Below the pieces are notes generated by a model. It was not told the origin of the DNA and did no database searches. It worked only from the letters and a program-made list of their open reading frames with translations. The position numbers and the translations under genes are program-made. DNA of 21,935 bases from Chara braunii (Eukaryota; Streptophyta; Charophyceae; Charales; Characeae). Location: NCBI GenBank assembly GCA_003427395.1, contig BFEA01000115.1:1766230-1788164 (forward strand), given 5' to 3'. Of the stretch, positions 1-9,382 are shown piece by piece. How positions within the stretch are numbered: the first letter of the stretch is position 1; the number at the start of each line of letters is the position of its first letter.

Positions 1-270
1 GTTTGTAGTCAATTAAAAGCCGGGTTCCCTCGGATCACTTTTGCCGCAGACTTCTGCTTCCGTTTTATTTTTATAAAAATACAAAGAAAATCACTATTTT
101 CCTTTTAATTTTTCCCTCTTTTCCTGTCTGTTGGCGGTCACTACTCGTCCAAACGGAGTCCGTTTTCCCCGACTAAGGTCTCAAAATGTCGGGATAAATA
201 CAAGGACCAACTTTGGTCGGGGCAGGGTTTATCTAATTTCGCTCCGTTTCTTCGTAATTAAAATAAAAGG
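1..270. other. AT-rich non-coding sequence, nothing recognised
   Basis: No ORF, RNA gene or mobile-element hallmark is visible here. The stretch is AT-rich and leads directly into the 190-bp tandem array that starts at about 271. Confidence 0.5.
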
Positions 271-1030
271 AAATTCATGATTTTCGGAATTTTAATTAGA
301 AGAATACAAAAAATTCCATATCTCTTTTTCTAGCTGTTAGAATTTCTCAAGAAACGTCTCAAAACGTTCGCCTCGACGAGAGGTCGAACTTTGCTCCCGG
401 TGCGCCTCGCGTAAAAACGCGCGGATCGAGAGATATTGCAAAAAAACGAATTAAATATTTAAACTCATAATTTTTAGAATTTTCAATTAGAAAATACAAA
501 AAAAATCATATCTATTTTTCTAGCCGTTAGAATTTCTCAAAAAACGTCTCAAAACGTTCGCCTCGACGAGAGGTCGAACTTTGCTCCAAGTGCGCCTCGC
601 GTAAAAACGCGCGGATCGGGAGATATTGAAAAAAAACGAATTAAATATTTAAACTCATGATTTTTAGGATTTTCAATTAGAAAATACAAAAAAATTCATA
701 TCGTTTTTTCTAGCCGTTAGAATTTCTCAAAAAACGTCTCAAAACGTTTGCCTCGACGAGAGGTCGAACTTTGCTCCAAGTGCGCCTCGCGTAAAAACGC
801 GCGGATCAGGAGATATTGAAAAAAAACGAATTAAATATTTAAACTCATGATTTTTAGGATTTTCAATTAGAAAATACAAAAAAAATCATCTCTCTTTTTC
901 TAGGCGTTAGAATTTCTCAAAAAACGTCTCAAAACGTTCGCCTCAACGAGAGGTCGAACTTTACTCCCGATGCGCCTCGCGCAAAAATGCGCAGATTGGG
1001 AGATATCGAAAAAAAACTAATTCAAAAAAT
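271..1030. repeat. Four-copy 190-bp tandem repeat (satellite-like)
   Basis: The motif TAGC(C/T)GTTAGAATTTCTCAA (TAGG in the last copy) recurs at 331, 521, 711 and 901, exactly 190 bp apart each time. The AAA(C/T)TCAT(G/A)A unit start recurs at 271, 461, 651 and 841 with the same spacing. Each unit has an AT-rich half and a CG-containing half. The CG half carries two small inverted repeats: CTCG-A-CGAG, lost in copy 4, and CGCGT-AAAA-ACGCG, altered in copy 4. Copies 2 and 3 are nearly identical. Copies 1 and 4 are the most diverged, as expected for the edges of an array. No reading frame runs through it (190 is not a multiple of 3). This is satellite-like DNA with no inferred function. Confidence 0.9.
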
Positions 1031-1498
1031 ATCAAAAAATGAAACTGATCAAGGAATTGGGCTAATTAATGCTTGACTAATCAGCCCGTGCACCCCCGTT
1101 GGTTGGGGAAGGCCGCGGCCTTGGGGGTGCTGCTCCCCTCCCCGGCAACGGCGCCAAAGTTGTGAGGAAACCCGGGGAAGGGCGCCTACCGTTCGCTGAA
1201 GCCAAGGGCTACGGCGCCTGTCACTCGCCGCGCCCGTCCCGAGGTCCTCAGCGACCGGCAGGCATCGAAGTCGGGGGTGCCCTGTCACGCTCCCTATTTT
1301 CACTTTCTTCCTTTTTGTAATTTAGCAGCTTCGATCAGCAAGGAGTTCCAACAGTCAATTGGTATCACGCGTCAGTACGTTTTCAGTGATCAATTAACAA
1401 TTCAACCGATTCACGCACTAGGGGTTTTCAACAATCATCAGCCCCCCCACGCAATGGTGAGTTTTTAGCAGTCATCCGGGAACAGCTACTAGGCCACC
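1031..1498. other. Unassigned intergenic sequence
   Basis: A GC-rich block at about 1085-1290 is followed by mixed sequence. The short ORFs on both strands have no recognisable motif and conflict with one another. I see no gene here. Confidence 0.4.
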
Positions 1499-1712
1499 AC
1501 AGCAAGTTTCTTTCTCTTTCTCCCCCTTTCGTTATTCTCGCTCCCTTACTCACGCTGTTCTCGCTCCCTTAGTCTCGCTGCTCTCTCTCTCCCACTCTCG
1601 CTGCTCTCTCTCTTTCACTCTCGCTGCTCTCTCTCTCTCACTCAGTCTTTCTCCCTCTTTCTCTCTTTCTCTCTCACATACACACACACGCACACACACA
1701 CACACACTCTCA
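1499..1712. repeat. Pyrimidine-rich simple sequence with 23-bp minisatellite and (CA)n
   Basis: The plus strand is almost pure C/T from about 1507. CTCGCTGCTCTCTCTCTC units recur with their CG at 1577, 1600 and 1623, a 23-bp period. The tract then becomes CT-rich and ends in a (CA)n run at about 1679-1708. The Arg/Glu-rich reading frame on the minus strand (about 1550-1849) is a by-product of the (GA)n composition. Confidence 0.85.
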
Positions 1713-1964
1713 CAGGCTGCTAATCCTATCCTCTCCCTCTTCTGTCCGAAATGAAACCCCAATACAAGTCTGTTCCCCCCTTCCCCTCGTCCAGCAGAAA
1801 GCCGGCTTTTGTTGTGAACTAGTTGCGTATGCCTAAAAAAAAAATCCACAATTACCTTTCTTCATCCAGCCATAGGGGAACATAGCATGTCTGTCCTTCT
1901 CTCCGACCTCCTCGCCATCAAAAGATGCAGAAATCTATCTCAAACTGTGGTTGAATCAGAAGCT

Positions 1965-3249
1965 AGAAATGCTTGTTTGGAGTGTATCACTGAAACTGAC
2001 TATTTCCTCATTTAGGGCCGATTGAGACAGATCATTGGAGCTCGCTGTTCCCGCCTCTAGCGGGAAAAAAAAAAGTCGAAATGCTTAATTGGAATGTATC
2101 ACTGAAACTGGTTGTTCCCTCATTGAAGGCCGATTGAGACAGTTCACTGAAGCTCGCTGTTCCCGCCTCCAGTGGGGAAAAAAATAATAGTCGAAATGTT
2201 TAATTGGAATGTATCACTGAAACTGGCTGTTCCCTCATTGAGGGCCGATTGGGACAGATCACTGGAGCTCGCTGTTCCCGCCTCCAGCGGGGAAAAAATA
2301 AAAGTCAAAATGCTTAATAGGAATGAAACTGGCGGTTTTCTTATAGGGGGCTTATTGGGACAGATCACTGGAGCTCGCTGTTCCCGCCTCCAGCGGGGAA
2401 AAAAAAAGTCGAAATGCTTAATTGGAATGTATCACTGAAACTGGTTGTTCCCTCATTGAAGGCCAATTGAGACAGTTCACTGAAGCTCGCTGTTCCCGCC
2501 TCCAGTGGGGAAAAAAATAATAGTCGAAATGTTTAATTGGAATGTATCACTGAAACAGGTTGTTCCCTCATTGAGGGCCGATTGGGACAGATCACTGGAG
2601 CTCGCTGTTCCCGCCTCCAGCGGGGAAAAAATAAAAGTCAAAATGCTAAATTGGAATGAAACTGGCGGTTTCCTCATAGGGGGCTTATTGGGACAGATCA
2701 CTGGAGCTCGCTGTTCCCGCCTTCAGCGGGAAAAAAATAAAAGTCAAAATGCTTAATTGGAATGAAACAGGCTGTTTCCTCATAGGGGGCTTATTGGGAC
2801 AGTTCACTGTAGCTCGTTGTTCCCGCCTCCAGCGGGGAAACATAGTTAGATTGTTTCTCTGGAACTCTCTGTTCCGCACGGCTGCCTTCTCTTCTCATAT
2901 GGAGAGGGTTGTGATCGCCTACTCGCTGTTCGCGCCTCCAGTGGGAAAAAATAATAGTCGAAATGTTTAATTGGAATGTATCACTGAAACTGGTTGTTCC
3001 CTCATTGAGGGCCGATTGGGACAGATCACTGGAGCTCGCTGTTCCTGCCTCCAGCGGGGAAAAAATAAAAGTCAAAATGCTTAATTGGAATGAAACTGGC
3101 GGTTTCCTCATAGGGGGTTTATTGGGACAGATCACTGTAGCTCGCTGTTCCCGCCTCCAGCGGGGAAACTTAGTTAGATTGTTTCTCTGGAACTCTCTGT
3201 TTCGCACGGCTGCCTTCTTTTCTCATATGGAGAGGGTTGTGAACGCCTA
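1965..3249. repeat. Tandem repeat array with 333-bp higher-order period
   Basis: The landmark CTCGCTGTTCCCGCCTC, with minor variants, occurs at 2041, 2153, 2268, 2374, 2486, 2601, 2707, 2813, 2922, 3035 and 3141. The spacings are 112, 115, 106, 112, 115, 106, 106, 109, 113 and 106. The 112-115-106 triplet repeats, giving a 333-bp higher-order unit. A second, 328-bp composite unit spans 2813 to 3141 and carries an extra segment (TAGTTAGATTGTTTCTCTGG at 2843 and 3171). Each monomer contains a small hairpin, TTCCCGC-loop-GCGGGAA, perfect at 2713-2731. Monomer lengths are not multiples of 3, so the ORFs that run through the array on both strands are not maintained by selection. A satellite or minisatellite is the simplest reading. 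Confidence 0.9.
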
Positions 3250-4139
3250 GCTCGACTTCCTCTGCCCCCGTCCGTTCTCACTGCGCCACACCATCTCCCG
3301 CAAACGAACTATCACCCACACAAGCTCATCCACCTCATGGATTCCCACTCCCCTCGCTCACGCAGAGTAACCGTCCGAGAGCGGACACTTCTGCCCCCGA
3401 TGTCGGACGCGGGTACACCTTGCTCGCATTCCTGGGNCCCCCCCAGCGCCGTCTGCCCTGGCTGTCCCCTCTTGCCACACCATTCCCCGCTTAGCATCCA
3501 ATCTTCGATNGATCATCACCCACACGTACGAAACGTGCACCATGCCCGGTGAGCTCTACCACTGTGCACGCCGTGCACGCTAGTCCACGCTCCTTCCAAT
3601 TCCCCCCCNGTTGTCTCGCCCCCCNTGGCTCTTCTATCTCCGCGGCCTTAACTGNAGGTACCAGTAAGGCTCACTGCCCTCCTGACTCTCCAGTACCCAG
3701 CTCGAGACGGAATGGTGNCATTGGTTCCAGCGGTACAAGGCCTACGGGTCCGGTGTACCTGTCTNCAGCAGCAGTAATCCCGTTGGTACCGCAGTCTTGA
3801 CCCGGTAGTCTTGGATCAGAGCCCAGGGGTTCCATGAGTTTCATGATCACTGTCCGAGTGAATTTTCCCCCGGACCGGATCAAGTATTGTACCATGTGAT
3901 AACAACATCGGCTTCAATGCCTCCACTCAGCTACGAACCAGCAACCTTGCAGAAACATAATAGCTCTGGACTGCAGTGGTTGCACCGGTACCAGATCAAC
4001 GCCAAGGTCGAACCACTGACCATATCAAAACAAAAGAGGCAGACTGGAACACCCCCCCCCCCCGGGCCGCGTCGTGCCGTCGTCAATTCAGTGTCTGTGG
4101 CCAGGAATAAGTGTGCCAGAATCGTGAAAACTCACACCG
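3250..4139. other. Unassigned sequence with seven ambiguous bases
   Basis: No convincing gene. Single N bases occur at 3437, 3510, 3609, 3625, 3655, 3718 and 3765, four of them next to poly-C or C-rich runs. There is a faint resemblance between about 3260-3340 and 3459-3545 (GCCACACCAT plus ATCACCCACAC in both), possibly a decayed direct duplication of about 200 bp. The short ORFs lack any recognisable domain. Confidence 0.4.
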
Positions 4140-4830
4140 TGTCAACCTTGTAGCGTTAAATTGCGGCCTGTACCATCACCATACCTGGGCCGTACCTGTC
4201 CCAACAGTCTTACCAATTCCGAACCTGCAAACAAGAACCAGTCTGCAATGCCATGCCAGACCGAACTAGCGGTCATTCCGGCCGTCTCGACAACGAATAG
4301 AAGTAGCCCGTACCGACACCGTCCCAGTGAAAGTACTAAGCCAACTCCGAAACAGCAACCATGGTCACAGAATATAGCGCCCTGCCGGCTATGACCCATG
4401 TCAATACCAAGCAGAACGTGCCGAAGCTGAATTGCTACCCTGAATTTCAACAGCCTGTGCCGTCGTCACACCAGTCCGATGCCGAATACCGTTTTGTGGA
4501 TAATGTCTCGTCACTGCACCAAACCTTCCCTTCTATTCTGCCCCCTGAAATGACTTGCAAGTGGGTCGTGAAGGCATACGGGGATGCCGAACTCGTATAA
4601 CCTTGCCATGTTAATTACGTACCTGTCCCGAACCTGATATAGAATGCCGCTACGTTTCCAGACCTGAAAACTAACTGCCGCCAAGGTTTCAAACCTGGAA
4701 TAGCTGTCGTAGCGGTCCCGGTCCTGGAAGTAAATCACCGCAGCTGTCCCAAACCTGAAAATAAGTCACCGTAGTGAGACAGCTGTTACCGGGCCCATAC
4801 CGTACCTGAAGCACATCAGGCACCGTAGGG
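4140..4830. repeat. Degenerate 30-31-bp minisatellite
   Basis: The core ACCTG(A/G)A or a close variant recurs at 4632, 4662, 4693, 4722 and 4753, with spacings of 30, 31, 29 and 31. Each core is preceded by a GT(C/T)CC(A/G)-like segment and followed by a CACCG/TGCCG segment. The same words (CCGTACC, CCAAACCTG, GTCCCA) continue more loosely upstream to about 4170 and slightly downstream. The period is clear only at 4620-4775. The upstream extent is inferred from the density of the words. ORFs across this stretch are rich in Pro, Ser and Thr on one strand and lack motifs. Confidence 0.6.
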
Positions 4831-5760
4831 CGCAGCCACTCCGTAACAACCCTCGTATCCGTACCGAACCAAACACCATAGTCGACCCAAGGCAGCACCA
4901 CCCCATGCTGTCCATGCGACTCCTGCTCTCAGAATATCTCAACCGCGGTAATGTTAGTAATCAAGAAAACCAGGGAAAGCGATGCAGCGAACCTCGACCA
5001 TCGGCAGCAGTGAAAACTGTTAAAATCCGGGGAAAATGTTCAATCCGGGCTCTGAGCTGATGGCGGGTAATCGAGCCGAAATTAGGCCGATCTCCCAATA
5101 GTCATGGGTTTTCGTCCCCTTTCATCGTTTTTAATCATTCTTCGTTTTCCTCAATTCTATTGTCTGAAATAGTAAATTAACCGTAAATTCCCCAAAATTA
5201 AATTCCGAGAGAGTTTTGATAAATGGCCGAATTCCTTTTGTCTCTTTTCTCTTTTACCATTTTTAATCTTTTTCTATGTTTTTAATTTCATTGTCGATTA
5301 CATAAAATAACAAGGGTTTTCCTCCTAGAATTAAATGCCGTGAAAAATAAAGAAATAAGGAATATTATGTTTTTCTCTTCCCCCTTACTGGTCTTAATCC
5401 CTCTTCCCCATTTTTAATTATGGTACTAAAATAGACAAAAATTTAAGGCCTCATCACAACCCCGCTCGTATGCGGCAGAAACGTTGTGGCGAGGTTAGTT
5501 CCCCCGATGCCTCCCCGCGGCAGGCCATTTCGGGTCTAGCCCGCTAAACGGCCAGAAATGACAGTCCCTAGACATGTCGAGTGCGGCCACCCATCTCGCC
5601 ATCTTTGAGGATTACTCGCAAGGCTCAGTGCGCCCAAAATCAGGGGTGCCCTGAGTTCCCCTAATTTTTGTTGCCTGGTCATACGAGAGTACCATCAAAT
5701 CACGGACTTGTCCCGGGGCCTAAGTCCCAAAACTGCAGATTTCAGGCGGCGCACTGCTTG
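4831..5760. other. Unassigned, partly AT-rich sequence upstream of the retroelement
   Basis: No gene found. About 5100-5450 is AT-rich and about 5455-5700 is GC-rich. A hairpin with 8-bp arms (CAGGCGGC 5743-5750, GCCGCCTG 5763-5770) lies at the edge of the recognisable RT sequence. No 5' LTR, primer-binding site, gag or protease could be identified, so the retroelement seems 5'-truncated or too diverged here. Confidence 0.4.
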
Positions 5761-6770
5761 TGGCCGCCTGACAGCGCGATGAATATGGCTTTCCAGAACT
5801 TCGTGCGAAAAACATGGTTGGCACAGAGCATAATCAATTATTAAATTTATTGTGTGATTGTGTATATAGATGATATCCTTGTGTATTCGAGTTCCTACGA
5901 AGGGCACGTACAACACATCGAGTGGACCTTGCACGCACTAGGGGACGCTAGATTCAAGGGGGCAGTTGAAAAGTGTCAGTTTTTTCTCACCAAGATCTCC
6001 TTCCTCGGCCCCGTGGTTACGAACCAAGGGTTGCAGCCGGAGCCTCAGAAGGTAGCAGCCAGGAAAGACGCGCCAGTACCGACGTCCGTGATACAGGTAC
6101 GTGCCTTTTTGGGATTGACATCGTACTATCGAAGGTTTATCAAGGGGTTCGCGACGATTGCGGGACCACTCACGAACTTGCTGAAAAAAGATCAGCCGTT
6201 GATCTAGACCCCGCAGAGCGATCGGGCTTTCCGAGAACTCAAGGCGGCCTTGATTTCGGCTCCGATCCTTATAAGACCCGACCCGGAAAAACACTTTGTT
6301 CTTATCACTGATTGGCAGCCAAAGGCGATCTCACTGGCAGCGATATTGGCCAGGTGGGACCCGACGACCTCAAACACGTGGTGGAATACGTGTCCAAATT
6401 GGTGCCTGCCTGTAAGCACAACTACTCTGCCCCGACGGGGGAATGCTACGCGGCCTTGTGGGGGATCAGTCACTTCCGAGCGTACGTATATGGCCGGAAG
6501 TTCACGATGGTGACCGATCACGAACCATTGTTGGCATTGAAGAAGTCTAAGGATTAGTCGGGTATGATCGGGCGATGGGCTACCACGTTGCAGAGTATGG
6601 ATTTTGACATTTGTCATCGAAACCACGAGAGGCACAGCAACGCGGACGGAGTGACACGACTGCATCGCCCCGACAAGGTACCCAGGAGTGAGGAGGTGAT
6701 TCCATGGCACGACCCAGAGCCAAAGAACGAGCCTCAATACGGACAAGTGGAGATCCTACCGAAGGGCTAA
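5761..6770 (+). pseudogene. Broken reverse transcriptase C-terminal part plus RNase H
   Basis: The RT active-site box YIDD is at 5863-5874, followed by ILVYS and then by the thumb/connection motifs FLG...GL.P.P.K and RAFLGLTSYYRRFIKGFA. A remnant of the preceding palm (MAFQNF at 5785-5802) is separated from YIDD by an in-frame TAA at 5842, so translation of the YIDD part would have to start at a GTG, not an ATG. RNase H begins after TAG 6205 with AFRELK. Its catalytic residues are visible: Asp at 6310 (ITDW), Glu at 6441 (GECYAALWG) and Asp at 6516 (VTDHEPL). The frame changes near 6350, between the first two catalytic residues. One more stop (TAG 6555) and the final TAA (6768) follow. It would copy element RNA and degrade the RNA strand if intact, but this copy is dead. 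Confidence 0.9.
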
Positions 6771-6839
6771 GTGGACACGTACATCCAATCCCGTCCCTCT
6801 TTCTCTCCCTCTTTTTCTCTCTCTTTCTCTCTCAGAACA

Positions 6840-8551
6840 ATGCAACTCCGTCTTCTTCGGCCTCTCCCACCGATTCCACTCCCCTTGCTCATTCGGACTT
6901 TCTCGCCAATCTCCCAAACAAATTCTGTTATTTTTGCATGTGAATTGCTCAGGTTCATGGGGTAGACTGCTATCCTTTTGAGTCTGGGCTCACTGACAAG
7001 GTAGAATGTGCCACATGTGTCAATCGCGCGCATGACGCGTGTGTTCGATACCGAACGAGCAATAAGGAATGGAGATGCCCCCTGTGTAGAACGGACAAAC
7101 TTCCTACAGAGGTTCGATTCGAGGCCGCCCGAACTGACGGTCCTAAATACGACAAAAAATACTGACGGGCGGAAGTAAGGACAAACAAAATATTATTAAC
7201 TAAATTAGTTGGCCAACCATTGGACCATCTCACTAAGCATGATAGGCGCCGGGCCACCGAGAGGTCCCAAGATTATCGATGGATCAACGATCATTTGGAA
7301 AAGCGTAAAACAGACGGATCGGGATTATGGTTGACGGTTCTCCACCCATTTAAGAAGTATGACCGGACTAGATCGGCGCACGAGGAACAGGCCGCTCACT
7401 TCGCAATACGTATCACTGAAGCGACTATCGATCAAAATTGATGGTTTTGGTCTAATATCCAGGATGATGTAAAACACGTGGTTGCTAACTGTCTAGTCTG
7501 TGCGACCGACCGTGCACCCATTCGCGGGCCGAATATGAAAGTCCCGACAGAGGTAGAATGCCTTCTCCAGCGAGTCAGTATGGACACGACAGATATTGAC
7601 GTGCCACATGGCCCCAACCGTTGTGAATATTCTATTCTTTTGGTGTTGATCGACCATTTCTCGAAATATATCGAAGTCTACCCCTGTAAGACCCTTAAGG
7701 CCTCAAAGATAGCTACGTACATTGACCGATTCCTCAATACCCATCTAGATACAAAAGAAATTGTAACAGATAATGGGTCTAAATTCAAAACCGAGGTAGA
7801 GGAATTACTGATGCGTCGTGGTGTTACTCTCGGACACATCGCTCCCCATGTTTCCCAGTCGAACGGGTTGGCCGAAAATGCAAACCGCATGATTAAGACT
7901 GCTCCCCGCAAAAATTTAGCGGCTAATGACACGCGTCTTTGGCCTGAGATTGTCTACCAAATCATCGTGATTCATCGAGCGACCCCTCATGAGTCCACTG
8001 GATTCACCCCCTTTCAGCTTCAGACCAATAGCATTCCATGTGTCAATAATCGGGGTATCTCGAAAATTGGCAAAAAAGGGGGCAGGGACACGCGTGCGGC
8101 CCTTAAAGCCAAGGCTAAGTGGTATGCGGATTTAACGGAGAGGGCTATCTCTAAGCTAGCCCGGAAAAGACAAAAAATGACCAAACTGGCCCACGGTAGA
8201 CAGGTCCGTAGCTACGAGGCCCGGAACGGGAATGAAGGTCCGCAATACCAATATAAACTAAGGGACCTGGTGCAGGTACGCCAATGTGCACGCGACCGGA
8301 AACTCGTTCCCAAGTTCTCTGGTTGTTTTCACGTAGTGGAACTCGGTCCTAACAGAGCCAACACGGTGCCCATCGTGCCTGAGGCCAGCGCCAGCCATAG
8401 CTCTTTTCCCATTGTCCGACATACCTCCTACCTTCGTCCCCTCCCTCCTTCTGAGAATCCTAATCCGTCTTCCTCTTCTTCCCCCAGCGCAGACGAAGAA
8501 CTTCCTTCCCTTCTTTCGTCTGAGTCTACCTCCACTTCGCCTTCACCATGA
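6840..8551 (+). pseudogene. Broken integrase region with N-terminal PHD-like zinc finger
   Basis: One reading frame runs from a Ser/Pro-rich linker (about 6840) to the stop at 8549-8551, interrupted only by TGA codons at 6941, 7163 and 7439. After the PHD-like finger (6926-7087) comes the integrase HHCC zinc domain: His codons at 7379 and 7397, Cys codons at 7490 and 7499, and the usual W..I..DV...V.NC..C pattern. The DDE core follows, with Asp at 7583 (SMDTTD), Asp at 7769 (VTDNGSKF) and Glu at 7874 (NGLAEN). The last two are 35 positions apart, where this family usually has 36. About 8250-8370 resembles the SH3-like GPY/F domain (DLVQVR...KLVPKFSGCFHVVE). The tail is Ser-rich. The longest uninterrupted piece is 7478-8551, which starts at a GTG/ATG-like position inside the zinc domain, so it is not a natural gene start. 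Confidence 0.9.
6926..7087 (+). other. PHD-type zinc finger coding segment (C4HC3)
   Basis: The encoded spacing is C-x2-C-x23-C-x2-C-x4-H-x2-C-x11-C-x2-C. The Cys codons are at 6926, 6935, 7007, 7016, 7040, 7076 and 7085, and the His codon is at 7031. A Trp sits two residues before the seventh ligand (EWRCPLC), as in typical PHD fingers, which often bind histone H3 tails. All eight ligands are intact although a TGA (6941) cuts the first loop. The segment shares its frame with the downstream integrase and lies after RNase H. A RING or other treble-clef zinc finger is less likely, because the His is in the fifth ligand position and is followed by x2-C. Confidence 0.72.
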
Positions 8552-9162
8552 ATTTTGTCATTGAACTGGTTCTTCCTCCCCAGCTTCGACAACCTCGAGC
8601 CTCGTTGCAGTTTCGCTAAGTCTCGCACCCTCGTCCCAGTCCTGATCTTCTCCGATTTGCGCAACTCTTCAGTCATTGAGCCTGGTGCGCCGCCGTAGAA
8701 GTAAGGATATCGACCGATCGGGGTTCGACGGTCATCTTGGCAGAAGCATCGGGGTTAGAGCGCTTCTCACGGCGTACTTAGAGCGACGTGACGGTGATCG
8801 TGGCCTTCAATGGCGATGTGTGTACCATTAGCATGCAGCGGCGCGACGAAGTGGTGACTAGGCTTTACGAGTGGGGGCAAACGTTAGTGGCTGATTGGCG
8901 GCAGCGACTGGCCCGGCTAGGACGAAAAGTTGTGATGACTGAGTATATTGACACCTTCTCTCTTCGAACTAGCGCCACTGATCGTCCCACTCGCCCGCTT
9001 CCCCATCTCCATCCCTATCCCAAACGCCGATGAATCGCTTCTCTAACTTCTCTCTCCCCTCCGACCTTCCAACCATCTGGCCATCTTGGGCCGATCCCCT
9101 TCTCACTCTGGAAATCCGTCCCGCTTCGATCCCTCCTTTCAGTCCAGCCTACTTACGGGCGG
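8552..9162 (+). pseudogene. Possible decayed coding remnant downstream of pol, unrecognised
   Basis: Reading past the TGA at 8549 in the integrase frame gives a further ~48 residues ending EPGAPP at a TAG (8694-8696). Another frame holds 8788-9033 (begins at GTG, about 81 residues, includes DEVVTRLYEWGQTLVADWRQ). It is preceded in frame by about 18 protein-like residues and a TAG at 8779. Its stop overlaps an ATG at 9030, which opens a third frame running to 9287. The composition looks coding rather than random, but I recognise no domain. It may be the 3' part of the retroelement or a captured, decayed ORF. It is weakly supported. Confidence 0.3.
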
Positions 9163-9382
9163 ACCTCTGTCGAGTGACGGGAGGACTAAGACGGTTAGAT
9201 CTTTTATCTGATCTCCCTCACGCCAGCTCGTCTTACTATCGTCAGAACCGACACGTGTCGGCTCCAATACCAACCTTTGTCGAGTGACGGGAGGACTAAG
9301 GCGGTTAGATCTTTTAACTGATCTCCCTCGCGCCAGCTCGTCTTACGATCGTCAGAACCGACACGTGTCGGCTCCGATACCA
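9163..9382. repeat. Two-copy 110-bp direct tandem duplication with palindromes
   Basis: CGAGTGACGGGAGGACTAAG occurs at 9171 and again at 9281, exactly 110 bp apart. The two units (9163-9272 and 9273-9382) differ at only a handful of positions. Each unit contains the perfect 14-bp palindrome CCGACACGTGTCGG (9248-9261 and 9358-9371), with CACGTG at its centre. CACGTG is the core of plant G-box and bHLH/bZIP sites. The duplication lies downstream of the retroelement integrase and could be part of its 3' non-coding region or LTR. This role is an inference. Confidence 0.85.

Larger units (their letters stand above)
5761..8551 (+). mobile_element. pol: Decayed Ty3/gypsy-type LTR retrotransposon, pol region only
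   Basis: The domain order RT - RNase H - (PHD finger) - integrase is that of Ty3/gypsy elements; Ty1/copia has integrase before RT. The coding sequence is broken by stops (TAA 5842, TAG 6205, TAG 6555, TAA 6768, TGA 6941, TGA 7163, TGA 7439) and by two frame changes, near 6350 and between about 6770 and 6840. The upstream part of RT and all of gag and protease are missing. I could not find a matching pair of LTRs by eye. The only purine tract that could be a polypurine tract (9536-9558) is not followed by a TG terminus. The element is a relic and could not encode a working polyprotein. Confidence 0.9.

Noticed and set aside
271-1030. CRISPR array
   Set aside because: Whole 190-bp units are repeated without unique spacers, and the genome is eukaryotic.
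2791-3207. A 138-codon minus-strand frame across the tandem array
   Set aside because: It follows the repeat period, and monomer lengths are not multiples of three. The same repeats give ORFs on both strands, so it is a composition artefact.
6941-7441. TGA codons as selenocysteine or programmed readthrough sites
   Set aside because: The element also has TAA, TAG and frame changes upstream, so general decay explains the stops better.
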